Shown: piece by piece, positions 1 to 11,316 of the stretch
Layout of the letters: each line of letters opens with the position of its first letter
Position numbering within the stretch: position 1 is the first letter of the stretch
Origin: Bisporella sp. PMI_857
Lineage: Eukaryota > Ascomycota > Leotiomycetes > Helotiales > Helotiaceae
Direction: 5' to 3'
DNA length: 64,000 bases
NCBI GenBank assembly: GCA_021307315.1
Contig: JAJSPD010000011.1
Location: 62,001-126,000, forward strand
Translations under genes and position numbers: made by a program
Notes under the pieces: model-generated
The model's database searches: none
What the model was told of the DNA's origin: nothing
What the model saw: the letters and a program-made list of their open reading frames with translations, nothing else

Positions 1-253
1 TGTGTCTGCCAACGAGTGCAATGAAATTCCAGTTCCATTCATGCTAAGCTGGTAAGAAACTAAAAACTGTTTGCCACTCATCAATTTTGTCAAGTCCAGT
101 TTTGACAGATCACATTTGCGTAAGCCTAGGAACGAGCTTTTGCCTAGGCCCCGTCGTTTTCCTCTTGATCTCTATGCTCTTCATCCTCCAATAGTCCTTC
201 CTGTCCCTGTTCCGTATCCTCTCCGACGATCTCTCTGATCGTAGGTCCTTGTG

Positions 254-1263
254 GGCATTCATTAGCGAAGTGTCCAGGCTTTCCGCACTTGAAACACGTC
301 TTCTCTGTTGTTGCCTTGGGCGAGTCGGAGGGAGTTCGACATTTTGGTCCACATAAAGGAGAACCATTCCGCTTTGCTTATCTTTCCTTTGGTAGCTAAG
401 CTGAGGAATCTGGCCTTGAATTGAGGGAACGTTTCACCAGCGTGGCTAGCGCTTCCCATCCTTATATCATGAAACTCGTTCCGCGCCTCCTCTGTTTCAT
501 GCCCGGTCAGATAGTAAGTAGCCAAAAGCTCTAACATCTTTTCTGCGTTGTTGAAACCTTCCTCAGACAAGTAAATGTCTTCCAAGTATCTTTTGGCCCG
601 TCTTTTAGTTGCTCCCCACACTAAGGCTCTCTGAGAATAAACTGTCGGATAGTGGTCAAAGTTAACTACTAGACGATCCCGGATAAAAGCTTCTTATTGA
701 CAGTAAGTAAGACTATCTCTTTTGTTTAAAGGATCTATCTTTTCCGTCAGCTCCGTTTTTCTAAAGCGAAGGAAAGTAAAGGTCTGATCAGTGTCAAGAG
801 TTCTGTAACAGCCAGGGTCGGTTTAAGACGGCCATCGTGACAGCCTAACAGCCAGCCGAAGGCTTTTCAGCTGTAGTACTTTCAGGGCTGTAAGCGGCAC
901 GCTCCGCCCATGGCCAGCCATAGGCTTACAGCTACAGCAACCACAGGCTCACAGCTACAGCACAGTGAAAGATATAAGGAACAGCTAGAGCTTTCTGAAC
1001 AAAGCAAGCTTGAGTTTTTTCTTTCCATGTTAGACTTACAAGCACACTTATAATATCAATTCATCACTATTGCAACTACATCGCTAGCCACGTATCCTTA
1101 TCTGTTATATTGCAAATCCCTCCTGCTGCCCTCTATCTGTTACAAGTTCTTTGTGGCTGTTCCTGAAAGTTGTGTGTTGAATAGCTAGTTCCGTGTGGAG
1201 AACCATCCTTTGATAGTTGTCGCAAGCTTGAAGCTCTGGAACGTAGTTCTGTGGTTGTGACAT
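254..1263 (-). pseudogene. LTR-retrotransposon gag remnant, split by a solo LTR
   Basis: Reading leftward from an ATG at 1263, an open frame starts MSQPQNYVPELQAC and runs to about 1150, where a 341-bp LTR interrupts it. The frame family resumes left of the LTR (RDRLVVNFDHYPTVYSQRAL, then FPQFKARFLSLATKGKISKA) down to about 262. It ends in a third frame with a CCHC zinc knuckle, CFKCGKPGHFANEC, at 254-296 (CX2CX4HX4C). This order, helical capsid-like region then zinc knuckle, is what a Gag protein of a Ty3/Ty1-type element shows. Stops and at least two frameshifts make it non-functional. Protease, reverse transcriptase and integrase would lie left of the window start and are not visible. Confidence 0.7.
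804..1144 (+). mobile_element. Solo LTR, family A, TSD AGTTC
   Basis: Begins TGTAACAGCC and ends CTGTTACA, with a TATA-like GATATAAGGA inside. It is flanked by perfect 5-bp duplications AGTTC at 799-803 and 1145-1149. The same sequence occurs inverted at 30789-31157, and related copies lie near 17.5, 37.3 and 38.2 kb. No internal domain accompanies it, so it is a solo LTR. It sits inside the gag remnant of another element. Confidence 0.9.
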
Positions 1264-1599
1264 TATAACTTATGTCGGAAGCGATTCGGTAGTGAGTATA
1301 AAGTGTATAGAAAAACAAGTTTCCGGTTAGCCTGTTGCTGCCTGTCTTCTGTCCGCAATTTCCTCTGCGCAAAAAGGGTTCTTGAAGAATCTCTAATATC
1401 TTCCTTAACGTCTGCACGACGATTTTTACTAACTGCACGCGCTGAACTAAACCCAGGTTCACTAGCTGTCCGAGAAATCTTTGGAATCTCGGCTATTTGA
1501 GAATATCTAATAGAATAAGACTTTGCACCGAATCAGGTCCGGTATAGTAAAATAAACTCGATAATAGGATATTATAAAAAGGCCGTCCCCGGCTGACTT

Positions 1600-1875
1600 A
1601 ATGTTTTTGTATAATGCAACGACGCAAAGAATCACGGGCTAGAATAGAGGCATATGGGAGTGCGTACAATAAGCTGATAGTGATTGCCTTATAGGTCTAC
1701 TTACGAAAGATACAAAAACATAAGGAACAACTGTAGAGAGTTGGAGCAGGCCCTTTATATAGGCGACTCCGACTCTCCTCCGTATCGGCTCTGAAACCCC
1801 TCATACCCTGTTCATCAGCCTCCTGATCCCGTGCCATGACCTCCGTGTCGCACCTTGGGCATACCGGTTGTTACA
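1600..1875 (-). repeat. Candidate 5' LTR of the gag-bearing element
   Basis: On the minus strand this stretch begins TGTAACAACC (at 1875) and contains a TATA box, GCCTATATAAAGG, near 1754-1766. It lies upstream of the gag start at 1263, where a 5' LTR of that element should be. The inner boundary is not certain and no second copy is in the window, so this is a positional inference. Confidence 0.3.
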
Positions 1876-2155
1876 TTAGTACAATTAACTAGAGTGGTCA
1901 TGTGTGAACGCACTTGAATGAAGAGTATCTTTCACGTGACCCGGAACGGGGTTATATATACTCGTAGTTTCACCATAGTTAGAACTTAACTCTCAATCAA
2001 TCACTCACTCAAGAATACAATAGGCACTAACGTCAGGAATGTGGTGGTGCCCCGTATTAGAGTGAACCCACATTGTGATTTGCTTGTGATTTAGATATCT
2101 CCGAAAGTACTTCCATAACTGGAGCTCACAACAGTCTAAATCATACATTCTTGTT

Positions 2156-2319
2156 GTAGCTGTAAGCCTGTAGCCGCAAGCCTGTAGCCACTGTAGCTGC
2201 CAGCCTGCAGCTAGCTATAGGCTGGTTACGCCGTTTGCAGCCCTGAAAGCGCTGCGGCTGAAGCTTTAATCTTTTCCTTAAATACTTTTGAACTAGTTTG
2301 CCGAATCATGGCTGTTACA
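2156..2319 (-). repeat. Degenerate LTR fragment, family A/B
   Basis: Ends in GGCTGTTACA like the minus-strand family A copy at 31157. It shares the GCAGCCCTGAAAG and GTAGCTGTAAGCC blocks of that LTR. The TATA half is missing, so it is a truncated copy. Confidence 0.55.
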
Positions 2320-2366
2320 GTTAGAATAGGTTAGAGTGCTTCGATCTTATACTACAGGGTGTTTAT

Positions 2367-2468
2367 AGTAGTTGTACTACTCTCCCTAAAATACCATCAA
2401 AGTGGTATTTGAGTCCAATTCCAAATAGAAGTGTGGTAATCTGGGGTTTGGGGCAAAAAATTATGGTA
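2367..2468. repeat. Fragment of the composite repeat also present at 54.06-54.79 kb
   Basis: Contains ACTCTCCCTAAAATACCATC, AAGTGGTATTTGAGTCC and CTCTAGTCATTTG. The same words occur in the repeat at 54059-54212 and, inverted, at 54715-54792. No coding content. Confidence 0.45.
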
Positions 2469-2867
2469 CTCTAGTCATTTGCCATAAAAAAAAATAGCTC
2501 TGCGTGTTAAAGCTTCTGCCTTTGAAAGCAGCGCGGAGAGTTGCCCATTTAGTCCCCGAACATGGGGCGACAATGGTTTCTGTCAAATTCCATAAATGAA
2601 TGGAATCATGACCTGATGCTAGATCCAGACAACCTCTTAAGAGATCTCAGCAATGCGGTATACCAAGGTCCGATATGTATAGGGTTTTTAATCTGCGCCA
2701 ATGTAAGATATTAGATAAGTCCGTGCACCCCCATTCGGATCACCCCCCCATTTGGATCACTCTAAATAAGCGAATTTTCACACCGTCATTTCAACAATAT
2801 AATTAATTATTAAATCAATTCCAATTCAAATCACTTCAAACTTGAAATTCTTTATCTTTGAGCAATT

Positions 2868-4707
2868 ATGCCTCAATATTCAGAGCAGGATTTGCTTGCA
2901 GCTCTTAGTGATATTAGAAACGGGAAGTCTTTGCGACTAGCCAGCCGAGAATAGGGTGTTCCTTTCAGCACACTACGAAATCGTATTCAAGGGAGTGAAA
3001 GCCATGCTATTGCAGCTGAAAGTCAGCAGAAACTATCAAAAAGTCAAAAGGATCACTTAACTGCCTAGGTTTTAACTCAAGAAGCACTAAGTGTACCTTT
3101 AACTTATGGCCAAATCAAGCAATTTGCAAATCGTATTCTTGAAGTCAAAGGAGACTATCAAAAGCTAGGGAAACGATGGATAGAAGAGTTTTCGCGACGT
3201 AATCCTGTTCTACGGACCAAAAAAGCTCGAAATATTGATTCTACAAGAGTCAATAGCGCTACAACTGCTATAATTAAGTCGTGGTTTCAACTGCTTTTTT
3301 TGCCTACAATTTCGGCTATTAAACCTGAAAATCGATGGAATATGGATGAATCAGGTATTATAGAAGGCTTCGGATCAAATGGCCTAGTAGTAGGAAGCTC
3401 TGAAAAACGTTCTATTCAAAAGAAACAGCCTGGTTCTCGTGCCTGGACCTCATTTATTGAGTGTATTTCTGCTACCGGCAAAGCTCTTTCCCCATTGGTT
3501 ATTTTTAAAGGAAAGTCAGTTCAACAACAATAGTTTCCTTCGAATATCGATCAATATAAAGATTGGCAATTCACAGCTACCGAAAATGCTTGGACTTCAG
3601 ACTCTACGGCAATAGAATGGCTAGAAATGTCACGGCCCTGACTTCTTAGACGGAGCTCAGCACCGGACACCCCAGAGCTCGGACGGAGCTCAGCACCGGA
3701 CATCCTAAAGCTCGCTTATACTGGCCTCCGGCCAGCTTCCTGTATATAGAGCGCTGCTTTCCTTCCCTTCTTCTGTCTGTAGCTTGTTCTCTTAGTTATA
3801 GCAATTGATAGTTGTTCACACTTTTGAGTCCTTCCACCTGGATCTACGGATCGAGATCCCTGTTCAGCTTGAGTTGTTACAAGAAAAAGTGTTTATTCCT
3901 CAAACTAATACTCTCGAGCCCAGATTACTTATTTTGGACGGCCACGGCAGCCATGAAACTACTGATTTTATGTATCTTTGTTTTCAAAACAACATACACT
4001 TGCTTTTTTTGCCACCACATACATCACATGTTTTGCAACCTTTGGATTTATCAGTTTTTTCGTCACTCAAAAGTCACTATCGAACAGCAGTTGGTCATTT
4101 AAACCTTTTGACTGATTCTAGTCCAATTGGAAAACAAAACTTTCTTGCTTGCTATCAAATAGCTAGAAAAGAAGCTTTATCGGCCAAAATAATCAAAGCT
4201 GGATGGAAAGTAACTGGTTTATGACCAAAATCGATGACCAAACCTCTTTTGAGCCCTTTGCTTCTAAAGAATAGCAATGCAAAGAAAAATACTCTACAAG
4301 TTACGCAAAGCTTTAATAATAGCCCACAAATCGATTCTCAACAAGTAGTTTTTACTACTCCTCAAAAATCGATCGATATCAAGGCTCAAGTAGCTAAGTT
4401 TCAAATGCTTCAAGACAACAGCGTTATAACACAAAGACTTTTATTTCGCAAAATTACAAAAGGATTTGAAGACCAGGAGAGTATTATAGCAGATCAAAGC
4501 TACAAAATACAGTCTCTAGAAGTTCAATTAAAGAAAGCTAGGCCAAGAAAACGAATGAAAGTTAAGACTAGTCCAAATTCGAAGTTTACAGACATTAAAC
4601 AGATTAAAAAAGCGCAATTGGTTGCAGGGGAAGCTATAACTATAGAGGATGATGAAGAAGAGTCTAATAAGTCTGATTCTGTTTTGGATTGTATTGAAAT
4701 TGAGTAG
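2868..4707 (+). pseudogene. pogo/Fot1-type transposase, four stops plus an LTR insertion
   Basis: Starts MPQYSEQDLLAAL at 2868. A CENP-B-type DNA-binding part (KRWIEEFSRRNP) is followed by the DDE/DDD catalytic part: MDESGI, LILDGHGSHETTDF and HTSHVLQPLDLSVF carry the three acidic residues. The C-terminal tail is lysine-rich and ends at 4707. Four in-frame stops lie in this frame, in contexts SRE*GVP, LTA*VLTQ, QQQ*FPSN and GL*PK. A solo LTR (3628-3881) splits the catalytic domain after AIEWLE, and the frame resumes exactly as KVFIPQTN once the LTR and one duplication are removed. The gene cannot give an active enzyme. Confidence 0.9.
3628..3881 (+). mobile_element. Solo LTR, family E, TSD AGAAA
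   Basis: Begins TGTCACGGCCCTGACTTC and ends GAGTTGTTACA, with CTGTATATAGAGC as TATA region. Perfect 5-bp duplications AGAAA lie at 3623-3627 and 3882-3886. It interrupts the pogo transposase. Further family E copies are at 31361, 53119, 53593 and (divergent) 54221. Confidence 0.92.
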
Positions 4708-4799
4708 TTATTTAATTATTTTAATTTTCGTGGTGTTGATTCTCGCCTATTTAGGTGATCCAAATGGGGGGGTGATCCGAATGGGGGTGCACGGACTTA

Positions 4800-7604
4800 G
4801 TTATATCACAACACTCGTGTTCACATTCCTTAATGCAGCTTGGAATTCTCGTTTGCAAGGTTTGCGTAGTCTACGAGTCAACAAGTGCCGGAACATCATT
4901 CAATCCTACGCTGTTAGATCTAGATGACAAGGAGGTCGTCGTAAATGTTTAACCTCCTCGCCATCTTCATACAACGAAAGGTCTTCGATCTGCGTTGTTG
5001 TCTGACAATATGAAGACCACAAATCAGGACGCCTAGAGTCAATACATCGAGAAGCTTTGGTAGGAAGCACTTGCTCAGCAAGGGGGGGGGGGAGAGGGAT
5101 ATTATCTAGAACGTCTGTTGTATGATAAGCATAGGCCTGCAAAAGAAGAGCTGTAGTTGGTGGGAGTATAGATACTTCCGAATCTCGAATATGATAATTC
5201 ATATGATTCATTATGAGCTCCATTTTCATGCAATAGCTAGACTCTTTCAAAATCGGTATAACTGGAGCAGTGGTAGACAACCAGTAGCACCTGAATAGCC
5301 AGAGAAAGCGTAAATCGGATAAAGTCTTCGTTGATCTGGCTTCTTGTCTTTTCTAATTAATCGACGGTATTGGAAAAATGAGTTTATTGTTGAGCCTACT
5401 GGGATACAAGCTAACTCAAACACTGATGGTAGAGGTCAATATGTTTACGCCTTTGTCCTGTCTGACTTTGTAGCACGAAGCAATTCAACCACTCTACGAA
5501 GAAGCTTACTTCTTTGGCCAAACCTCTCCAACATCGTTCCACGACGTTATTGGGGCGTTCCCAGCCCAAGGATGGGAACTCCGTAAACTTTGAAAGCCGC
5601 AGAGCCTCATTAGCGATTCAATTGCCGCGCTGCTAGTCAATTTCTTCTTCATCTAGACGGCTAGTGTTAAGAGGTTCCCGAACAATGTAGCATGGTATTT
5701 TTAAGTTTGGTATTCTTGTTACGCGCGAGGCCTTTTACAATCATGATCAACTGTACCCCTGAAATCGTCAGAATGAGTTACCAAGCACGCAAAATTTGAT
5801 GGTTCAATGAGATCAGGCATAAAAAGTGTTGATTAGATTGGACTCTTTCAATTTGGAGGATCTAATATAACCGTCGCCTTCAAGCAGGGAATGGTTAGAT
5901 TCGATGAGTATATTTTGAGCGTGAGTCAGAGGAGAATCATGGTGTCTGTGGGGCCTTGTTTCGGCAGACACAGACGCAGACAGACGCAGACTAAACTAGA
6001 TCTGATCTGGTCGGATGCGTGTTGGCGTGATGTGAATTGCATCATCCCATCGGACATACCACTATTGCATATGCTATTGCTAATGGTATTTTTTTCTCTT
6101 TCAAACCGGGTTCAGGTGCGCCGTTGCAGCGCTACTATAACCTCGATCATGCATGATCGAAATTGCCGTCGTGTAAACAGTAATAGGTATGTGGAATGAC
6201 CCAGGTATCTTTAGTGAAAGTACAAGCATTCCTACAGGCAACGCACTCAATATACGAGAAAATATACGCCCTCCAACCGGATTCACATTTTTGCGGCACC
6301 GGTTGTGGTTCTAGTCACCAGTTGGTATGTACAAGACGACTTTAGATCCAGCTACTACGGTAATAGTCGTATTTGTTTGGCTGTTTTGCATGGCGCTCTT
6401 GCCAGTGCAGAATGTGTTATCGTTATTACAATTAGTTATGCACGATGGTCTACTGCTGCCGGAGGTATCATACCATGAGGGTGCCTATAGTGACAGTGAT
6501 AGCGATACCCGCATCAGTGGCAGTGGGCCAATCACATTTGTGGCCACGCACATCACGCCATTTAATTGCCGACATGGCATGCCAATCCATCCGGGAATGG
6601 AATTGATGTGATCCAATCCTGCATCAGGAGCCTATATCATTAGTTGGCTCACTAGTCTGAACCTCCTCTTACTCACTATTTTCCTCACCCGATGTGACCC
6701 AAACGGTCACGACTTACACAAAAGATGTAGAAATATGTGCAGTTAGCTTGCTCGCACCATTTATTGGGATAACCGAGTTGTGGGTGATCTTCTAGGGGGT
6801 TTGGGCTGAGACTCCCTGAGACTCCGATTAGTCGGCCGTTGAGGAATTTGATGGTTGGAGATTGGGTGAGGTGTGCCACAAATTTAAATTGTGCAACCAG
6901 GACTTGGAGAAGCTGAACACTTCTCAACGCTTCTCAACACTTTACACTTGGGGTCCTTAAGTCTTAGGATAATTACTATACTGAACTATGATCAGGGCCA
7001 GCCCATTTGTCAGTCTCTCAATTCTCTAATGTCTGCAGCTGTAAATAGGTAAAGTAAAGTTTGGCCAGTTGCGCCAACGACGTCGTTGGCGCTGAGGAAA
7101 AAGATCCATCATCTCAAGTCAAGGCCAAGTCTTCTCAGCTGGTGGTCAGATATTGCGTTGCCTTTCAAAGTCCAATTAGGCGGCGACAACTTGCATACCT
7201 AGCTGTCTTCTTATGGTTTGGGTCGACGTGCCTTATAGTTTTATTGAATGGATGCATAAAAGGAGCTTGCAGTTTATTGAGTTTCTAGTTTAAAAGATAT
7301 TAACTCTGAAGAAAGCATCTTGGAAGTATCTGCAGGTTGTCAAGTTGAGCAAGATGGGTAGGATTGAGGATGTTTTGTGGAAGCTGAAAAACAGAAGACC
7401 ATAATTCCCTCCCTGTATGTTTCTCCACCCACCTTGCAGTTCTTCGATGTATGGTGGAAGATGATTTAAAGATTACATACAACTTAGGTAAAAAGTATAA
7501 AGCTCTCTTAGCACCTCTCCGACTGCTTCTTCCTTCATTCTCACTTAATCATCAAACAAATCGTCGCCACTTTTCAAGAAACTTCTAGAATTAAACACAT
7601 TACC
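4800..7604. other. Long stretch without a supported gene
   Basis: No convincing gene. A 124-codon minus-strand frame at 4906-5280 contains an 11-G run (5082-5092) and matches nothing I recognise. An 18-bp perfect palindrome (TCGATCATGCATGATCGA) sits at 6143-6160. The last 100 bp before 7605 are pyrimidine-rich and look like the promoter/leader of the secreted-protein gene. Confidence 0.5.
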
Positions 7605-8253
7605 ATGCGCTTCTCACTCCTCACACTTGCTCCTTTCCTGGCTCTCACTGCCGCCACCGCAGTCCCAAGCCCCGAAGCTGGCCACTCCAAGCGTGCCATC
7701 ATCCAAGCATGGGAAGTTTCCCCAAAAGAATTCAAGACGCTCCCAGCGGTCACTGCGCTTAAGGAGAAGCCAGCCCTCACCAAGGACCTCTCAAAGCGGG
7801 AAGCCGATGCCAATGCCGTGAGACCATCTGTTTCCTCGTGAATCTCTCATTATCAACAATACTGACTGGAACTCAGCTCACCTTAGAAGAACGCGTAGCT
7901 CCCTTCAACTGGATCCTGACCTATGTCCTTCCTTACACCTCTAGCAGCAACACCTACTACTACCTCCCCTACGTCTACAACACTTGCTTCTCCTTCGCCG
8001 GCAGTAACCTCGACAATACACTTTCTGCTGTCAACATTCTCAACACTGCTGTGTACTGCTACTTCTTTGTGTAAGAGAACGCCCGATCCCTCGGATTGCT
8101 TACAAAAGAACTAGCTGATATGTGTTTGAACTCAGCGATTACTCTTGCACTTACTCTAATGGATACACTTACTTCAACTTCGCCAATACTCCGCAGAATG
8201 CCAACTCCTTCCAGGATAACGCTTGGTCCTCTTATATCTGCTATGGAGTGTAA
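7605..8253 (+). CDS. Small secreted cysteine-containing protein, 3 exons
   Basis: The start at 7605 (MRFSLLTLAPFLALTAATAV) gives a classic signal peptide of about 19-20 residues followed by VPSPEAGHSKR. Exons that keep frame are 7605-7817, 7877-8070 and 8136-8253, with introns GTGAGA..CTCAG (59 bp) and GTAAGA..CTCAG (65 bp). The product is 174 residues. Two dibasic KR sites (HSKR, LSKR) suggest Kex2-type processing. The mature half is rich in Tyr/Asn/Ser and has four cysteines in contexts NTCFSF, VYCYF, YSCTY and SYICYGV, the last almost at the C-terminus. No enzyme fold is recognised. A candidate effector or surface peptide; secretion is well supported, function is not. Confidence 0.72.
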
Positions 8254-9004
8254 GCTTTTGATTCAGGTCGCACACCTGAGCCAAGTCGGCTAACACTTGA
8301 CACAGCTAAGCTCCGCGGCCACTCGGATAGTGTCGTTGACCCAAAAGTTTCTCTGGAGGCCTGCCTTTTGCTCACTTGAACAAGCTGTGATATGGATTTC
8401 CTTTTTGTTTGTTTCCCTTGTATAGGAGGGGATGGATGCAGTGCTCTATGGCTCATCGTCGGCCTAAGTTTCCAAAAACTGCCCGTTTCTCGCTTCACGC
8501 TTCATTCCAATTATTAGGTCTTATATCCTTGAAATACTATATTTACATAATCTCTGGCATGCACCAATCGCCAGTAAAACTGTGATTTGGCAGGTGTGCA
8601 CTTCAGTTTCACAACAGGACTGTATTATAACTCCTAACGATCCCTTTATTCCTTCCCTCCACGTACCGTTCCTATTCAACACAAGAATCCTCTCTTCGCT
8701 TCGTTAAACAACTTGGCCAGCTAACAGCCTGTGTAGATCAGGGAAGTACAATCGCTATAAATACCAGACGTTATTCGAGAATATAGTCGTGTCTTGGGCT
8801 GAGTAGATGATGAAGGGGATAGGATCATCCACCCCAAGTGCGCTCTGTTTTATCTTGTCTTAGGCTCGAATTCGTTAGCTAAAATTTCCAGGATACAATG
8901 TTAGCAAAAATGTGTTTTCTCGATTTTGGGTAACTTGGCCTGCGGCTGTACAGGACGAGATAAAGAAATCCGAAGAGAAGAGTTCCCAGCGTATATGCGA
9001 TTTC

Positions 9005-9169
9005 TGTAACAGCCCAGGTCGGTTAGGGTCGGTTACAGGTTGTAAACGAACCATCAGAGTAATGATGGTTAGTCGACAGCCAGCCAAAGGCTTACATCCA
9101 CTATAGGAATGTAGAGTCTAGACTACCGTGGGCTCTGACAGAGAGAGTGCCGTTCGGGGATGCCGAACT
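9005..9169 (+). repeat. Truncated LTR, family B
   Basis: Starts TGTAACAGCCCAGGTCGGTT and follows the copy at 17467 through CAGCCAGCC and CTTACA up to about GGGGATGCCGAAC. There it is cut by a family C LTR. The TATA half is absent. Confidence 0.65.
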
Positions 9170-9354
9170 TGTCACGGTTATCACGTCACCAGCTCGCGTG
9201 TGTTCCCTAATTGGGACTAGTAGCGCCTGGCCTGAGAGCCAGACTTAGTTGAGAGTTTTTTTCCAGAGCTCCACCCCTTCTCCTTAGTTTAGTATTTTCG
9301 TATTGAAGCACCTACAACCCGCCTTTCCAGGCATATAGGACTGTGTTCGTGACA
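9170..9354 (+). mobile_element. LTR, family C
   Basis: Begins TGTCACGGTTATCACGTC, contains CCTTAGTTTAGTATTTTCG and ends GTTCGTGACA, matching copies at 37440-37631 and 54793-54984. The flanks (GAACT, TATCC) do not form a duplication, so this copy has probably been rearranged after insertion. Confidence 0.75.
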
Positions 9355-9407
9355 TATCCTGGCATTCATTTTTACTACAGAAAGACTATTATAATAAGCA
9401 GAACGGC

Positions 9408-9480
9408 TGGCATATTTTCAGCATATATTTAGTATATGTTCAGTATATGTCTAGTATATATTTAGCATATGCTAAATATA
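9408..9480. repeat. AT-rich short tandem repeat
   Basis: Imperfect copies of an 11-13 bp unit such as AGTATATGTTC and AGCATATATTT in a row. Very low GC and no coding content. Confidence 0.5.
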
Positions 9481-10101
9481 TCTTCATAAAAACTTTTTAC
9501 TGACACTAAGCTTATTCATTTATTTAATTACAAATTTACTTACAGTAGTTTTTATAGTCGAATCAATCAAGCAATCCAGAAGGACAAAGTTGTAACGATT
9601 CATTTCAAAGTCCAAAAGTTATATTGTACACGCCGCCATAAAAAACGCGAAGCGCGTTTTCTTAGTGTGGCTTATTCTATGCTTGGCATATGCCGGGGTG
9701 AGATTTCTAGCCTGGCTGAGCTCTCAAAACTACGATGTCTAGTCTGGGCCAAGATTTTTCTAGCCCGGCCCAACGTCACCCCACAAATTCGAACACCACT
9801 TATGTTTGCTAACCTCTTGATTGCCGCAACTAAGCAATCATGCATGAAGAGGATCAGTCTCCGGCGTCCTTATTAGCGCATCTACCTTTCCAGGCACTCA
9901 GCGCATCCGATTCGGACGCTGGAGATGCTGGAGATGCTGCATCAGATGCATCACCAGACATTGTGGAGGCTCTCGTATGCAATACTTGCTGGGATCAGAT
10001 ATTTTCTTCGGACAAGTTCGCCGAATGTTGTTGGGGACTCAAGAAACAGGCCTACGAAGATTTTTGCTACAGAATCCGACTCCGCAGTGTTCGAAAGGCT
10101 G

Positions 10102-10303
10102 TGTCAGGCGCCAGGATGTCACGTGCTGAGGGGCAATGAAGGGGGCTCGGTAAAGGCACTGAGACTTGGCATGTATGGGCACGAAGGGAGCCGCCAGGGG
10201 TTCGGAGGGTATAAGTAGGGGGCTCGGGATGTAGTAGAGAGGGTAGAGATTAGTCTTTGTTCAATATGAGTTGATTTGTGCCACACTACTCTAGCACCTT
10301 ACA
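10102..10303 (+). mobile_element. Solo LTR (own family) inside the HET gene, TSD GGCTG
   Basis: A 202-bp insert that starts TGTCAGGCGCCAGG and ends AGCACCTTACA. It has GGTATAAGTAG inside and perfect duplications GGCTG at 10097-10101 and 10304-10308. Removing the LTR plus one duplication (207 bp, a multiple of three) restores the HET reading frame. No other copy is in the window, so its family is inferred from TG..CA ends and the duplication. Confidence 0.85.
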
Positions 10304-11299
10304 GGCTGCAAGGCGAGGCTGCAACTGGTGCCAGATCGTCCTCGATATCCCTGGAGAGGAAGGCTGGACTCTGGCAAACGAATCAGGCGGCACAATGTTG
10401 AACATCAGATTCAACCTTGATGATCCGACGGTTTACACAACACCTCGGGGTTTTCACGTCTTCACCCTCTGGGTAAACGCGTGGTGGGGGCGATTGTCTG
10501 CCTTTGCCGATGAGAATGATCCCGCCTCGAGCTTTGTTACAGCCCGGCCCCTACATACAGTAGTAAACTGCGAGGCGGCCTTCGGTCAAGCAAGAGATTG
10601 GATCGACGGCTGCAAGTACCACGAGAAATGCCCGGAGCCGAAAAAGGCAGTCTTGCCGACTCGGGTCATTGAGGTATCTCCCGAAAGAAGTCCGATTAGT
10701 CCTAGGCTTCTGGAATCTAAGGGTATGACTGGATCATACGCCGCGCTATCTTATTGTTGGGGCAAAGATCAGCCGGGCGTCACGACCCTGAAGTCTCTGC
10801 CAAGTCGACTCACACAGCTCGACCTACGGGAACTCTCTCAGACGGTGAGAGACGCAATTCGCTGTGCCCGAAAACTGAAGATGAAATACCTCTGGGTTGA
10901 TGCTGTTTGCATTATCCAGGATTCACCTGACGACAGGGTTCGAGAATTGGCCTCCATGCGGAAAGTTTACGAAAACGCACGTGTCACCATCGTTGCTGCG
11001 AACTCCGACAGCGCGATCAAAGGGTTTTTGCAGGACAGACCTCGTGCTCCGTCCAACTACAGGGTGCCGTTTCCATGCCCTAATAAACAGATGGGAATCG
11101 TTTATTTGACACACGATGGCCTTAAACTCAGTTGGCATGCAGATGAGCCTATCCACACGCGCGCATGGACATTATAAGAGAGCCTGCTGTCCCCAAGACT
11201 ACTGTTATATTCATCTCACACCCTGCAGTATCAATGCCGGACGGGAACGGTTAATCTTGGAGGCTCTCTTCATAAGGGTTATGGCAAGCCATTATGCCT

Positions 11300-11316
11300 C
11301 CCCCCCCCCCCCCCCC
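11300..11316. repeat. Homopolymer C tract (17) at a frameshift
   Basis: Seventeen consecutive C residues. The HET pseudogene changes frame here. Slippage or a sequencing/assembly length error is equally possible. Confidence 0.8.

Larger units (their letters stand above)
2718..4797 (+). mobile_element. pogo/Fot1-type DNA transposon with TIRs and TA duplication
   Basis: The ends are inverted repeats: AGTCCGTGCACCCCCATTCG at 2718 and its complement ending at 4797. TA dinucleotides at 2716-2717 and 4798-4799 are the expected Tc1/mariner target duplication. Without the 259 bp contributed by a nested LTR and its duplication the element is about 1.82 kb, the usual size for Fot1-like elements. It carries one transposase frame on the plus strand, now inactive. 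Confidence 0.92.

Noticed and set aside
4906..5280. 124-codon minus-strand frame with a faint histone-fold-like stretch (ALLLQAYAYHTTDVLDN)
   Set aside because: Resemblance is too weak, the frame crosses an 11-G run, and there is no splice or neighbour support.
5344..6611. Plus-strand frames of 80-102 codons
   Set aside because: No start context, domain, splice site or codon bias; likely chance frames.
10140..10303. Intron between the two halves of the first HET gene
   Set aside because: Perfect GGCTG duplications, TG..CA ends and an internal TATA box fit an LTR insertion better, and its removal keeps frame.
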